From Nansenia antarctica (Eukaryota > Chordata > Actinopteri > Argentiniformes > Microstomatidae), in NCBI GenBank assembly GCA_963989245.1, contig OZ022349.1, positions 30,992,193 through 31,056,192 on the forward strand: DNA of 64,000 bases, read 5' to 3'. The notes under the pieces are model-generated. The model was not told the origin of the DNA, did not search any database, and saw nothing but the letters and a program-made list of their open reading frames with translations. A program made the position numbers and the translations under genes. Position 1 is the stretch's first letter, and the number at the start of each line of letters is the position of its first letter. Positions 32,975 to 43,235 of the stretch are shown piece by piece.

Positions 32975-33093
32975 GGCTGGGGGTCCCCGAGGAGAGGTTT
33001 GAGAACCACTGGTTCAGGCAATCTTCAACCTTCCCCTTCAGAGACCTTCTTTCCTCCTGTGCAGTTGATGGATATTGTAGCGAGTTAGCTTCT

Positions 33094-33228
33094 GATGTGA
33101 CCAGTGTGTGGACAGGTTTGTCATGTGACCAGTGTGTGGACAGGTTTGTCATGTGACCAGTGTGTGGACAGGTTTGTCATGTGATCAGTGTGTGGACAGG
33201 TTTGTAATGTGACCAGTGTGTGGACAGG
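33094..33228. repeat. 28-bp tandem repeat (ATGTGACCAGTGTGTGGACA type)
   Basis: About five copies with rare substitutions. Confidence 0.9.
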
Positions 33229-33306
33229 TCACAGAGAGATCTCTGAGGTGTCATCGTCTGCTAAATTATCCACAGCGCTATTCCTGAACGTGTTACAGTA
33301 CATTGT

Positions 33307-34102
33307 TTAACACGAGAACAGCCGTGTCTATTTCACCTACTATAAGAGCCGCCTCGGGGGTCAAATGACCATAGTCTTTACAATGGGAAGCTGCTACTCA
33401 CACACAAAAACAACTAGCTGGCACGTCTTGTAAACTAGCCTGCCTCCTACACAGAAAAACTGCAAAATAGCTTTATTCTAGCTTATCCTGATGTAATTTT
33501 GAAAATGTAAGGATACTGGGTGGTAGAACGCACATATCTAGGAAAAGTCATGAAAGGATGGTCCTGAAATTTGATCGAGTGCAAAGGTATTTTGATCGAG
33601 TGCAAAGGTATTTTCACGAGCTGCACCCCGCCTCTGGAACTCTCTCCCCCAACCACTCAGAGACTCACCCTCACTCCTCACTTTTAAATCCCACCTCAAA
33701 ACCTACCTGTTCTCCCATGCCTACAGCCTCCCCTACCCCTAGCCATCTCCCCCATCCCGGCGCCCCCGCCCCCCCCCCCTTGACACGCATACAACCTCCC
33801 CTACCCCTACCCATCTCCCCTAACCCTGCCACCCCCCTGATATGCATACAGCCTCCCCTACCCCTAACCACCTCCCCTGTCCCTACCACCCCACCACCCC
33901 CGCCCCCCCCCCCCCCCCCCCCCCCGTTCGCTGACTCTGTGTTCCATGTTACTTGTTGTTTTTGTGTTTTCCGTATCCCCTATATTGTCAGCGTCTTTGA
34001 GCCTCGGAAAAGCGCTATATAAATTCAATGAATTATTATTATTATAAACATTTTTTTACTCACTTGGTCAAATGACCCCATCCATGGCTGTTCTAGTGTT
34101 AA
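33307..34102. mobile_element. piggyBac-like MITE, copy 1 (interrupted by an L2 fragment)
   Basis: TTAA flanks both ends (33307-33310 and 34099-34102). The inverted termini are CACGAGAACAGCC and CACTAGAACAGCC. Copy 2 at 34648-34915 lacks the internal 33523-34047 segment, which is thus a later insertion. There is no transposase. The TTAA target is diagnostic of piggyBac elements. Confidence 0.75.
33523..34047 (+). mobile_element. 5'-truncated L2-like LINE end inside the piggyBac MITE
   Basis: One frame near 33630-33740 reads RLWNSLPQPLRDSPSLLTFK and then a stop after YSLPYP, the typical C-terminus of L2-type proteins. A variable C-rich region follows, then GGAAAAGCGCTATATAAAT and an (ATT)n tail. 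A 19-bp unit TTTGATCGAGTGCAAAGGT is doubled near 33570-33608. Confidence 0.75.
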
Positions 34103-34647
34103 ATCCAATGATTATACACCCATGACCCAACACAAGTGAATGTGCTTTTAGAGAGTGGTGAATGAAACTCATCAGACTTTCTATCTGATAACTAGTCTTG
34201 CTTGATAACAACCACCAAGCCCAACTTCTGGCAAACTCAGTTTCCCTGATTCATGTTTTATCAGAACCAAACAAAAAAAACTGTCCTGACGTCTACAGGC
34301 AATGTGCTGGCATCTGAACTCAGATACCTGTGAGAATATTTAGAGAAAGATCAAACTGAATCAGTCAAGCCTTATCACTGATGTCTGAGATCAGAAAGGC
34401 TTTTGGGAGCTCAGAGGTTCAAAGGCAGTCTGGTTCCAGACTCAAAGCCATTCCTGTTGAAGGTCATTGTTAAGCCCACAGGTATTCACCACCTTTATGT
34501 CTGGTATAAACCAAGATCAAAGACAGGAGCATAATAAGGCTTAATCCTGAACGTATGTATCAAAAAGACAAGTCGTACTAGGGTTAAAGATGCCAATCAC
34601 CTTGGACTGAGGAAGGAATCACACAACACCACTAGGGACCCATATGT
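34103..34647. other. Unassigned sequence
   Basis: No ORF or known terminus was recognised between the two piggyBac-like MITEs. Confidence 0.4.
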
Positions 34648-34915
34648 CTAGCACTAGAACAGCCGTGCTTATGTTACCTACTATAAGAGCCGCCTCAGGG
34701 GTCAAATGACCATAGTCTTTACATTGGGAAGCTGCTACTTACACGCAACAACCACTAGTTGGCCGGATTGTAAATTAGCCTGCCTCCTACACAGAAAAAC
34801 TGCAAAATAGCTTTATACTAGCTTATCCTGAAGTGATTTCGAAAATATAAGGATACTGGGTGACATTTTTACTCACACGGTCAAATGACCCCACCCATGT
34901 CTGTTCTAGTGCTAT
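34648..34915. mobile_element. piggyBac-like MITE, copy 2
   Basis: About 265 bp matching copy 1 along its length, with ends CACTAGAACAGCC and, at the right, GTTCTAGTG. The flanking tetramers are CTAG and CTAT rather than TTAA, so this copy is older or its target site has mutated. Confidence 0.7.
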
Positions 34916-36090
34916 TGCATATGTAATAGGAGGGTGTGGTTAGGGGACCAACCTTCGCCAGGCAACGCCACCTTGGGAATTTCACCCAAGGACATAATAT
35001 ACAGGGGGAATAATTCAAACACCTTGAGTTACAATATACAATATTCCCTATAGGTTCTTTATATGTAAGGAAGACAGATGTGATTTATAATCAAATGGTT
35101 TGAATTTATTAAAATGTAAAGAAAAAGGTATGGCTGGAAGCATCTGTGGGTGGAAGGGTCAGTATCTATTGAGGAGACTGAGGAAGCTAGAAGTCAATCG
35201 ATACTCAGTTCAAGGATCAATAACCAATGATCATTGGTATCAATAATTACTTTTATTTCACAATTGATACTGGATACAGAAGAAGGTAAAAAGGGAGATC
35301 GCCACAGGGCATATAACAACTGGGTTCCAGCATACACTTAAAATACTATACGATAAAATACAACTTTATTACAATAAGTAAAACACTAGGCTAAGGCCAA
35401 CTGGGGGAGGTATACTCAAGCTCGGGGCTATCCACTTACCACACCACGTGTATACGCACTCAAACACACCATGTGTATAAGCACTCAAACACACCACGTG
35501 TATACGCACTCAAACACAGCAAGCAAATAGGTCAAGGGTGATCACACAGCGCAATTAAGACTATCACGCTCACGCATGCAATTGGTAATGGGTAGGACCT
35601 AAACCGAATATAAATATATTAAATATATTAAAAGGGGACAAGCGTTAAACTACTACGCTAAAAGACTAGAGGCAAAACCAGGATTCAATGACAGCAGATT
35701 TTGCCGGAGGCAATACACGTGTTACCTTTGTCAGGTGCATGCACCACATCAATCCACCATGCACTGTATCTCAGCGGTGGGAACCAGCAATGTTGCACAC
35801 CAGCCACCTAATACCCAGTGGTGATAAAATACAAGGTTGTAGCAGCAACTAGCCTCATACATTTTGACTGAGTGAATTGGAGACATCAACTCATACAGCT
35901 TAGTAAGTGATTCCATTCTAGCTTACCTTGTGTTACTGGTGTTTGTGTTAGCTATTTAGTATTAAGTAAGTTAGTATTAGTTAGTTATTCGTTTTGGGGT
36001 CAACTATCAGCCTGCATACTGGTTTCAACTGAAACCAACTGCTTTGAAGCCCTCAATTTGCATAGGGAGGAGTCTGGGCCACTGCATAGA
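34916..36090. other. Unassigned sequence
   Basis: No gene was seen. A small tandem of about 26 bp (CACGTGTATACGCACTCAAA type, three to four copies) lies at about 35440-35520. Confidence 0.4.
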
Positions 36091-36730
36091 CTAGGGCTTC
36101 GTTCACACGGCAGGTCTTGATGCTCAATTCCGATTTTTTTTACACAGGTCCGATTTTTTTGTTTGGCAGTTCACATGACTTTTAAAATGTGACCTATATT
36201 TGACCTACATTGAATCCTGTGTGAACATTCCACGTTCCTGAACAGACCCGCATGTGCAGAAGGACAATAACAATGACATCAGGATGTCACACGCAGTGCA
36301 CTGTTTACCGAAGTAACTGTCACAGTTTGGAGTGAACACCCCTAAACCTTCCCGGCACAGAATATTCGATCCTCCAACACACACCCTCACACAGAAGACC
36401 AAGACACGCGCATAAAAATAATCATCTTTATTACAAAATTCAAAATAGACATTGCTAAAATCCATATAAATGTACTACTTTAAAATCCACCCTTCCAACC
36501 CACCCCCAGCACAACCACTACCCTTCCCTGACTTGCAATGTGGGGATGAGGAGCCCTTACAAGTGGGTGTACTAGCAGATAATAAATAACAACTGTGAAC
36601 AAGGGGAAACACACACTGTACCCAGGTAATTTAGGGAGGACACTGCAAATATCAAAAGAGCACACTGCACTCGATAAGACAATCTCTGGCACGGCAATCA
36701 TCAGGAACACTGCACTCGATATAATGCTAA
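36091..36730. other. Possible DNA-transposon remnant (TTCACACGGCAGGTC end)
   Basis: GTTCACACGGCAGGTCTTGA followed by TCCGATTTTT motifs resembles the end of a common fish non-autonomous element. Related motifs (CTGTTCACACGGTCATG) occur inverted near 63340. No opposite end was identified. The ERV-like element starts at 36731. Confidence 0.3.
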
Positions 36731-37080
36731 TGTCGTGTATTTCTCTTATTGGTTACGAATCAAAGAACAATTATTGAGTTTAAGATGATTTAATTAAAGT
36801 ACAGAAACAGGGTATACGTATACCAACAGCTGGAGCCTTGTGTCTGTCCTCCTCTGCTGAGATCCGCTGGTAAAGAGGCCCCCCCTTGGGTCTCAACCCT
36901 ATCCATCAACAATATGCAAATACAGTCACAGGTCATAGCCTATCACCTTATCCAGATGGCCATGAGGGCCGTCCCCTGTGATGTCACCCTTCCGGGTGCC
37001 CGCTGGTGCAAACATGAAGGCTACAGAATAGCATGACCCCCTATCATACTATCTATGCATGTGTGTGGAAATATACGACA
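36731..37080 (-). repeat. 3' LTR of the ERV-like element (left)
   Basis: 350 bp, no differences seen from the right LTR. Confidence 0.9.
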
Positions 37081-37727
37081 CATCCCCCCTCGGACCACCC
37101 AGAGGGTGTTCCGAAACTAAACGACCATAAAACAAAAACAAAAACACAAAACCCCACATAAGAAACCAAAGAAATTTTTTTTTAAAATAAAATTAAAAAT
37201 TAAAAAATAAACAACAACAGACAGAAAAACTACACCAACACACAACACAAGAAGCACAATAACACAGACCAACCCAGGACCAGTATTAGGAACCAAAGAT
37301 ATCATAAACAAAAAATAGAAAACAACCAATAATAAAAAGAATTTTGAAAATAACAATCACAATTAAACTAAACACAGTTCATCATGCACAAATCAATACA
37401 GAAACTTCCAACGACCGATGTTTTCTTTGTCCTTGAAGCGTCAGGGTCAGAGGTTACTAGCACTTGTACCCAGTTGGAGAACAGCCTTTACCGCTGTCTC
37501 AGATTGATAACACTTTCATAGTCAGGAGCTTCCATTTTTGTTGCGCTAGGAACAGAACCTCTCTCCTAGCTTTGTATAACCACCACATCACTTCTCAACT
37601 GACCTCAATCACACGATATAGAAACAAACAAACAATACACAAATAATGACATTCAGTTATCATAACACATAATTCTCCAACAGTAAGCATAGGACAAAGG
37701 GAATGCATTAATGCATAGATCTTCACC
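37081..37727 (-). other. 3' non-coding region of the ERV-like element
   Basis: An A-rich plus-strand (T-rich sense) segment between the ORF stop and the 3' LTR. No env frame is recognisable. Confidence 0.6.
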
Positions 37728-39320
37728 TCAGGTGAGGACTAGTCTTCTGAAAAGTTCATTAACGTGGACTGAGTGACTGATTTTCCAAAAACAGTCAATG
37801 AGGCCCTGCCTCCTAAGAAAGTCAAAAATCATGTCTGCTATAATAGGTGCTCCTATCTTAGCAAAATAAGTTTCCCATGCCCCTAAGACCGTTTCCAGCC
37901 ATGCTATCATCTGCTGTCCATTCCCGTCGTTCCCTTTGATCTGCTGCTTCACTACCCTATTCATAGTCTTTAATCTTTTCCTAACTGGTCGTCGTCCGTC
38001 AGTGTCATTGAGGTTCAGGCAGCCGCCTGGTCCCCTCCCACGCTGATTAAGGTCTGGGGAGTCGCCCTCAGCATCATCTGAAGCATGGTGCAGGCACTCG
38101 CCAGCATCCCCAGTAGCACAGGTGTCCAGGCTTTGGACACTCCCAGGCTGGACCTCCAGACTGTCAACACTCTCTGCTTCGTTGGTTTCTGGTTTATTGG
38201 CATCTGGACAGCTTTCCACTGTCCCCTCGGCTTCAGGCACTGCCGGTAATGTCACTGGCTGTAACACTGGCATTGCCACGGGCTCTGGCAACACCACAGC
38301 ATCTCGTCGTAGCTCCTCCTTCTCAGGTTCTCTGGGGACCTCGGCACCTGTTGGCACAACATCCTGCCTACTCTGTACATCCACCCCCCTGTCCACCACC
38401 CGTGGCCCTATTGGGGTAGGGATATTCCCAGACACCACTGGTGTACCCACTCTGATGTTGTTTCTCCAACAGACCCCACATTGACCTAAAGCATGGTCAA
38501 TCTGTTCCATCAAATATGGACTCCAAAACCCATATTCCTTGGTGATCTTGCGTCTCACCTCCCCCCTAGCCACATGTGCTAATCCATGAGCTTCCCGTAT
38601 TAACATGCCTATTAAATCTGAGGGTGCTACAACCAACCCCTCATGATTCCTCCATAGACCTGTGTCATCCTGACTTGCCCCCCTTGCTAGCCAAACGTTC
38701 TTGTCTAACGTAGTTACTCTACTCTGTAACATCAATAAATCCTCAAGTGCGACCATGCCCTGTAATTGCTTTTCATGTGTGACCAGAAGACCTTTACCTG
38801 CCTTGTCTGCTCCTGTAATGGCTTTGGCTGCATTTTCTGCAGCCCTGTTACCTTGTGTGACATGTGATGAGTCAGACCTGTGTGTGGCACACTTCACTAT
38901 GGCTAATTCCTTTGGCTTCATCATGGCTTGTAACAGCTTCATGATCTGTGCGTGGTGCTGTATAGGCGTACCATCAGTTCTCTTAAAACCCCGCCCCCTC
39001 CATACAGCTCCATTAAAATGACAAACATTATGTACATAGGCAGAGTCGGTGTACACTGTCACTCTCCGTCCGGTTCCCAAGTTGCATGCTTCCGTGAGGG
39101 CAATCAATTCAGCCAACTGAGCTGAGCATGGCTGAGGAACTGCCTCAGCCTGTTCTACAATAAACTTTGAATTCTGTGCTTTAACTAAGGAATACCCAGC
39201 GCACAAAGTTTCTCCTACCCCGTAACAAGACCCATCAACCCAATATTCTATATCAGCTCCCTTTAAAGGCAAAGCTTGTAGGTCTGTTCTATGCTTTATC
39301 ACTCCTGGCTGGCTCGCCAC
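37728..39320 (-). CDS. RNase H / integrase-zinc fragment of retroviral Pol with an unknown tail, 530 codons
   Basis: The frame runs open from the 5' LTR edge, where the nominal first codon is GTG and no natural start can be assigned. RNase H acidic residues appear in YWVDGS (D29), AELIAL (E71) and VYTDSAYV (D92), with a later HVTQGNRAAENAA. An HHCC-type integrase zinc domain follows at about 244-287 (HGLAHVARG, then CGVCWRN). From about residue 290 no integrase core is seen. Instead there is a Pro/Glu/Val-rich acidic stretch to about 440, a basic patch RRPVRKRLK, and a tail with hydrophobic character (GAPIIADMIFDFLRR). The tail could be an internal-deletion fusion to the 3' end of env or an accessory frame; I do not recognise it. 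Upstream Pol domains are absent. Confidence 0.75.
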   Translation of the reverse strand: MASQPGVIKHRTDLQALPLKGADIEYWVDGSCYGVGETLCAGYSLVKAQNSKFIVEQAEAVPQPCSAQLAELIALTEACNLGTGRRVTVYTDSAYVHNVCHFNGAVWRGRGFKRTDGTPIQHHAQIMKLLQAMMKPKELAIVKCATHRSDSSHVTQGNRAAENAAKAITGADKAGKGLLVTHEKQLQGMVALEDLLMLQSRVTTLDKNVWLARGASQDDTGLWRNHEGLVVAPSDLIGMLIREAHGLAHVARGEVRRKITKEYGFWSPYLMEQIDHALGQCGVCWRNNIRVGTPVVSGNIPTPIGPRVVDRGVDVQSRQDVVPTGAEVPREPEKEELRRDAVVLPEPVAMPVLQPVTLPAVPEAEGTVESCPDANKPETNEAESVDSLEVQPGSVQSLDTCATGDAGECLHHASDDAEGDSPDLNQRGRGPGGCLNLNDTDGRRPVRKRLKTMNRVVKQQIKGNDGNGQQMIAWLETVLGAWETYFAKIGAPIIADMIFDFLRRQGLIDCFWKISHSVHVNELFRRLVLT

Positions 39321-39323
39321 TAA

Positions 39324-39673
39324 TGTCGTGTATTTCTCTTATTGGTTACGAATCAAAGAACAATTATTGAGTTTAAGATGATTTAATTAAAGTACAGAAA
39401 CAGGGTATACGTATACCAACAGCTGGAGCCTTGTGTCTGTCCTCCTCTGCTGAGATCCGCTGGTAAAGAGGCCCCCCCTTGGGTCTCAACCCTATCCATC
39501 AACAATATGCAAATACAGTCACAGGTCATAGCCTATCACCTTATCCAGATGGCCATGAGGGCCGTCCCCTGTGATGTCACCCTTCCGGGTGCCCGCTGGT
39601 GCAAACATGAAGGCTACAGAATAGCATGACCCCCTATCATACTATCTATGCATGTGTGTGGAAATATACGACA
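39324..39673 (-). repeat. 5' LTR of the ERV-like element (right)
   Basis: 350 bp. It begins TGTCGTG and ends ACGACA on the plus strand. Confidence 0.9.
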
Positions 39674-39816
39674 GTAATAATAAGGCACTGCAATCAGGAA
39701 CCAATAGGGTACTACACTGCACACGTGATGACACTCCCATAAGTACCCACCCGTGGCGCTATTCGTCATCTCCCACCCATCTACAGGGACTTACAATGCT
39801 GGACTAGGTGGGGAGG

Positions 39817-40434
39817 TGTTACGTCCCCATGTGTCCTTGTTGTGTTTCCTTCCCTTCCGTGTTCTCCTCTGACATTCTACATCCAGGTGTCGTCAATTGG
39901 ACAATCTATTCCCTCATTCATCATTCCACTCCCGTCCAATCAGAGGGCTACCCATTCTCCAATCAGAGGGCTGCCCATCCTCCAATCAGAGGGCTGCCCG
40001 TCTGTTTAAATGTTCTAGTTGACTGTTTGGTTGTGTTTTGTTTGTTAGTTTGTCAACTCTTAGTTTCTTAGGTTATTTGTGTTATTTAGTACGTACCTTT
40101 CCATTTTCCATTTAGTAGTTTGTTTAGATTAAGATTAAGTTTGTTTGTTTGTTTATTTGATTTAGTATTGAGTAGTTTATTTTCTATTTGTATTGTCACA
40201 CACTAGCTATAGGAAACAGGCATAGGTGAGATACCCTTGGGTATACATTCCATCACGTAGGCTCGTTTATTTCTTTGGTTTTGATTTTTGTGGGGTAGCG
40301 CTGAGGAGGAGAGCCTATCCCACGCACCTGAACTCTGTTTGTCTGTCTTGTGCGCCTTCCCCCAAACCCTCCTGTTACGAACCCCAGATTGTATGGCTCT
40401 ACGTCTAGGGGGTGTAGGGGGGGGAGCCGTAACA
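39817..40434 (+). repeat. Solo-LTR-like segment (TGTTACG...CGTAACA)
   Basis: 618 bp bounded by TGTTACG and CGTAACA. Three CCAATCAG boxes stand 23 bp apart (39936, 39959, 39982), followed by TTTAAATG, as in an LTR promoter. No internal region or second LTR is present and no target duplication is visible, so this is a candidate only. Confidence 0.4.
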
Positions 40435-40603
40435 TAAAGGGTGTAATGTAAGTTGCCACTTGTAATGTGGGAGGGAAAAACGAAATAAATGCCACAACAC
40501 GAACGAACTACAGTGCAATGATTTAATTAACAAATGGTGGTGAGGTACAAAAACACAAGCCATAAGACAACAGGCAGACTATGAGCGGTGTCAACCTGGT
40601 GCT

Positions 40604-41665
40604 TTTCCACTACGTTGCAGACCTGGTGCTGACCTAGGTCAGCCCGCTTCGGTCCCCTTTTCCATTCGTCGGTCCGGGTCGCTTCAGTCCTAGGTCCCAG
40701 GTACCACATCCGAGCAGGGACCTGGGACCTGGGACGCACGCAGTGACGTGTGACGCTGCACACCGTTGATTGGTCAATGGACAATCGTCATCCCATGTCC
40801 CATCCCATATTATTTCTTCACAACCGCCATCTTGAAAATACCACATTCACTAGGCAAATGTCACTACATTTTCTGTAATAGCTTATTAATAAAGATTCTG
40901 AAAATTATTCTGACCATCGTATTATCTTAGTTTAATGTCATTTCAATGAATCATATAACTTTTATTTACAAGCACAACACAAAAATCGCTATTATGCACC
41001 GTGTTTGTCCGTGAATAACACCGGCTGTGGAGGTGGTAAAAAAACACAATACTCCTTTGCTAACTTCACCATCTGTCTACGGTCATTTTGAGCCCTTAAC
41101 CACCGCGCTGACACCCCGAGAAGTTATGCCTTTAACCGTAAACTCGATGAACCGGGAGTTCGCCCGCAGCCATCCAGCCATTTTCACCATTCACTCATGA
41201 GTCAAATGCCGGTTTTAACAGGGAATTCGCTCTGCGCTGTGTCCACGGTGATACCGAAGTTATTAACCCGCAAACGGCACCGTGTTTGTCTGTGAATAAC
41301 ACCGGCTGTGTCAAATTCCGGTATATTCGCGTCTTGTCGCTGTTTCCCGATGATGATACTACAGTTCATAAAGCAGACAAGTGAAGGCAGTGGTTTTAAG
41401 GGTTCAAAAAACATGACTTTATTATGTGTACATAGCTTCCTCTCTCTCTTTCTCTTTCTCTCCAAAAAAATCACTGCTGTTGCTGTGTACACCCGGAAGC
41501 TTTTTGCCAGGCTGCGTGTGACGCGTAACTCCGCCTACTATCCTCTACTCCTCCTACTAGTCCGGGTCGGTTTGTGTATAATGGAAACCAGAACAGATCA
41601 AAAGTGACCCGACCTGACCCGACCCGACCCGACCTGACCCGACCCGGGCCGACATATGGAAAAGC
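40604..41665. mobile_element. MITE-like element with GCTTTTCCA termini
   Basis: The left edge GTGCTTTTCCACTACG and the right edge ATATGGAAAAGCGG are inverted, and both ends carry CCGGGTCGG motifs. A ~30-bp segment (CACCGTGTTTGTC, then GAATAACACCGGCTGTG) occurs twice, near 41000 and 41280. There is no transposase frame. Superfamily uncertain (Harbinger-like?). Confidence 0.45.
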
Positions 41666-41772
41666 GGTAGAGTCTCTATTTGCCTGAGGTTGAAACGAGA
41701 CCTGTCGTCGTGACGTCGGCGGGGCTCCGTCTCCGAGAATCCTTAAGCTCACTGACATCCAGAATGATTCGG

Positions 41773-42065
41773 CAGTAGAGTGATGTTCCGCAGTGATCTC
41801 CCAGTAGAGTGATTTCCCAGTAGAGTGATTTCCCAGTAGAGTGATTTCCCAGTAGAGTGATTTCCCAGTAGAGTGATCTCCCAGTAGAGTGATCTCCCAG
41901 TAGAGTGATTTCCCAGTAGAGTGATTTCCCAGTAGAGTGATTTCCCAGTAGAGTGATCTCCCAGTAGAGTGATTTCCCAGTAGAGTGATTTCCCAGTAGA
42001 GTGATTTCCCAGTAGAGTGATCTCCCAGTAGAGTGATCTCCCAGTAGAGTGATCTCCCAGTAGAG
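41773..42065. repeat. 16-bp minisatellite (AGTAGAGTGATTTCCC), ~18 copies
   Basis: Units alternate TTTCCC and TCTCCC. The minus strand reads as a long repetitive frame because three units make 48 nt; that is not a gene. Confidence 0.95.
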
Positions 42066-42217
42066 TCCCCCGTCGGCAACCACCATCGGCTCAGCTCCAC
42101 CGAATAGTCCCCCGTCGGCGGCCACCACTCGACCAGGCAGTGCCTCGACCAGGTGCCTCGACCAGGCAGCCAACCCGCCACATAGGTAGTCCACTGACTG
42201 CAATACAGGCTTTCGTA

Positions 42218-42655
42218 CAAACAGCATATGAATGAAGACTTTATTGTCATTGCTACAGTACAGGTACCAAACAACGAAATTTATGAAAAAAAAAAAAAGC
42301 AGGTTTGTCAGGGATCCGTCTTAGCCTAGCTAGCAGGCCTCCCCGGCGGCCCCGTCGTTGCTTACGGTCTCGCCGCCGGCGTTTTCGCCTCAGAGAGGGG
42401 ACTGAGTACCAGGATTCTCCCGGTACACGGGCGATCTCGTGATATATCCTGTTTTGCTTCAGGAACTCCGCTGTAACTGTCTTGTCGTTTTGCGTGCCGA
42501 CTTCTAATAAGTGGAGCCTGCTGTAGGTACTATTTGCACAACTGTTCCCTATAAGTACTAAAATAAAAGTGTACATACAAATGTACTTAAAAACACTAAG
42601 AAACACCAGCGTAGAAGCCACTCCGAGCCTCGCGACTGAGCGCGACGCCATCTTG
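42218..42655 (-). mobile_element. Internally deleted derivative of the 2.1-kb LINE
   Basis: On the minus strand, about 375 bp match the 5' end of the LINE at 2121 (from CAAGATGGCG to AAACCTGCTTT). They join through a T-run to the last ~60 bp of the same LINE (TCGTTGTTTGGTACCTGTAC to AATAAAGTC, ATTCAT). About 3 kb covering EN and RT is absent. Both element ends are kept, so it could be copied by a full-length relative. Confidence 0.85.
42253..42651 (-). CDS. 132-aa open frame kept in the deleted LINE: hydrophobic N-terminus plus Arg-rich region
   Basis: ATG at 42651 (minus strand), four bases after the element start as in the full LINE. The protein begins MASRSVARLGVASTLVF, has a hydrophobic segment FKYICMYTFILVLIG, then a basic cluster KRRRRDRKQRRGRRGG, and ends shortly after the deletion joint. 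Across ~115 residues it aligns with the full LINE with many substitutions and no stop or frameshift. Whether it is expressed is unknown. Confidence 0.55.
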   Translation of the reverse strand: MASRSVARLGVASTLVFLSVFKYICMYTFILVLIGNSCANSTYSRLHLLEVGTQNDKTVTAEFLKQNRIYHEIARVPGESWYSVPSLRRKRRRRDRKQRRGRRGGLLARLRRIPDKPAFFFFHKFRCLVPVL

Positions 42656-43097
42656 GAAACCTGACAGTTGGACAACTGACAGTGAAAAGAGCTACCTGTA
42701 GGCAAAATCATTTTTCTGTTTTTTACATGTGCTTAAACTACCGATTGTAAGCTTTCAAATGATGCATCATACATTGAAATCGGAAACAAATTGAAAACAT
42801 GAGTATTTTAAAGTTGCTACACCTGAAATCACTAAGCAGAGAAAATGCCCTTTAAAGATTTTGTTCTTTCTCACCTTCACACAGCCAGGTAATGGGCGGT
42901 AACAATGGCAGGTTAACCCCACCCCCTAGATTGACAGCTGTCAACTATCAATATCTGTCAGTGTTAGTCAATGGGTCAGATAGCTATAGCTAACATGATT
43001 ACCTAGCAAGGTATTACCTAAGCTAATTAGCCAGCTTATCATTATGGAGGCTTTATGGTTGTTGTAACTGTTATTCTTTTAATGATACAAAAAAGTC
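42656..43097. other. Unassigned sequence
   Basis: No ORF or recognised element termini. Confidence 0.4.
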
Positions 43098-43235
43098 TTC
43101 AATCAGAATCAGAATTTATTTTACAGTACACAAGAATAAACATCTTTGGCTTTGGTTTTTCAACATTAGCATTGCAGCAAGGTACATAATCACAATAATA
43201 AGTAAATAAGTAAAGTAAGTAATGATAAGTAATAC
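43098..43235 (-). mobile_element. LINE 3' end fragment with ATTCTG tail (minus strand)
   Basis: On the minus strand it ends AAATAAATTCTGATTCTGATT, the kind of tail found on Rex1/CR1-type fish LINEs. Only the last ~140 bp are present. Confidence 0.5.

Larger units (their letters stand above)
31810..33011. mobile_element. hAT MITE (CAGTGGTTCTCAAACCTC ends) split by a Tc1-like element
   Basis: Left terminus CAGTGGTTCTCAAACCTC and right terminus its inverse, with about 37 bp of good inverted match up to GGGACCCCCAGCC. The flanks are GTTTAGGC (31802-31809) and GTTCAGGC (33012-33019), an 8-bp hAT-type duplication with one mismatch. The termini match the well-known Charlie-like hAT consensus start. 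Only about 180 bp belong to the MITE itself. Confidence 0.8.
36731..39673 (-). mobile_element. Short ERV-like LTR element with identical LTRs, minus strand
   Basis: Two 350-bp LTRs that appear identical flank only 2.24 kb. Each starts TGTCGTGTATTTC and ends ATATACGACA. Beside the left (3') LTR a purine run GAGGGGGGATG is the polypurine tract, and beside the right (5') LTR TGGCGAGCCAGCCAGGAG is a plausible primer-binding site. Gag, protease, RT, the integrase core and a recognisable env are missing. What remains is one open frame with RNase H and an integrase zinc domain. The flanks CTAA and GTAA are a weak candidate for a 4-bp target duplication. Confidence 0.85.

Noticed and set aside
37728..39320. 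A domesticated host RNase H gene
   Set aside because: Identical LTRs, PBS and PPT on both sides show it is the interior of a recent retroelement. Host use cannot be claimed from sequence alone.
39837..40071. 87-codon plus-strand frame as a small gene
   Set aside because: It lies within the solo-LTR-like segment over the CCAAT repeats, with no recognisable domain.
41471..42274. Minus-strand frames with LYWEITLLGNHSTGKS repeats
   Set aside because: They are produced by the 16-bp minisatellite; three units equal 48 nt, so frames stay open.
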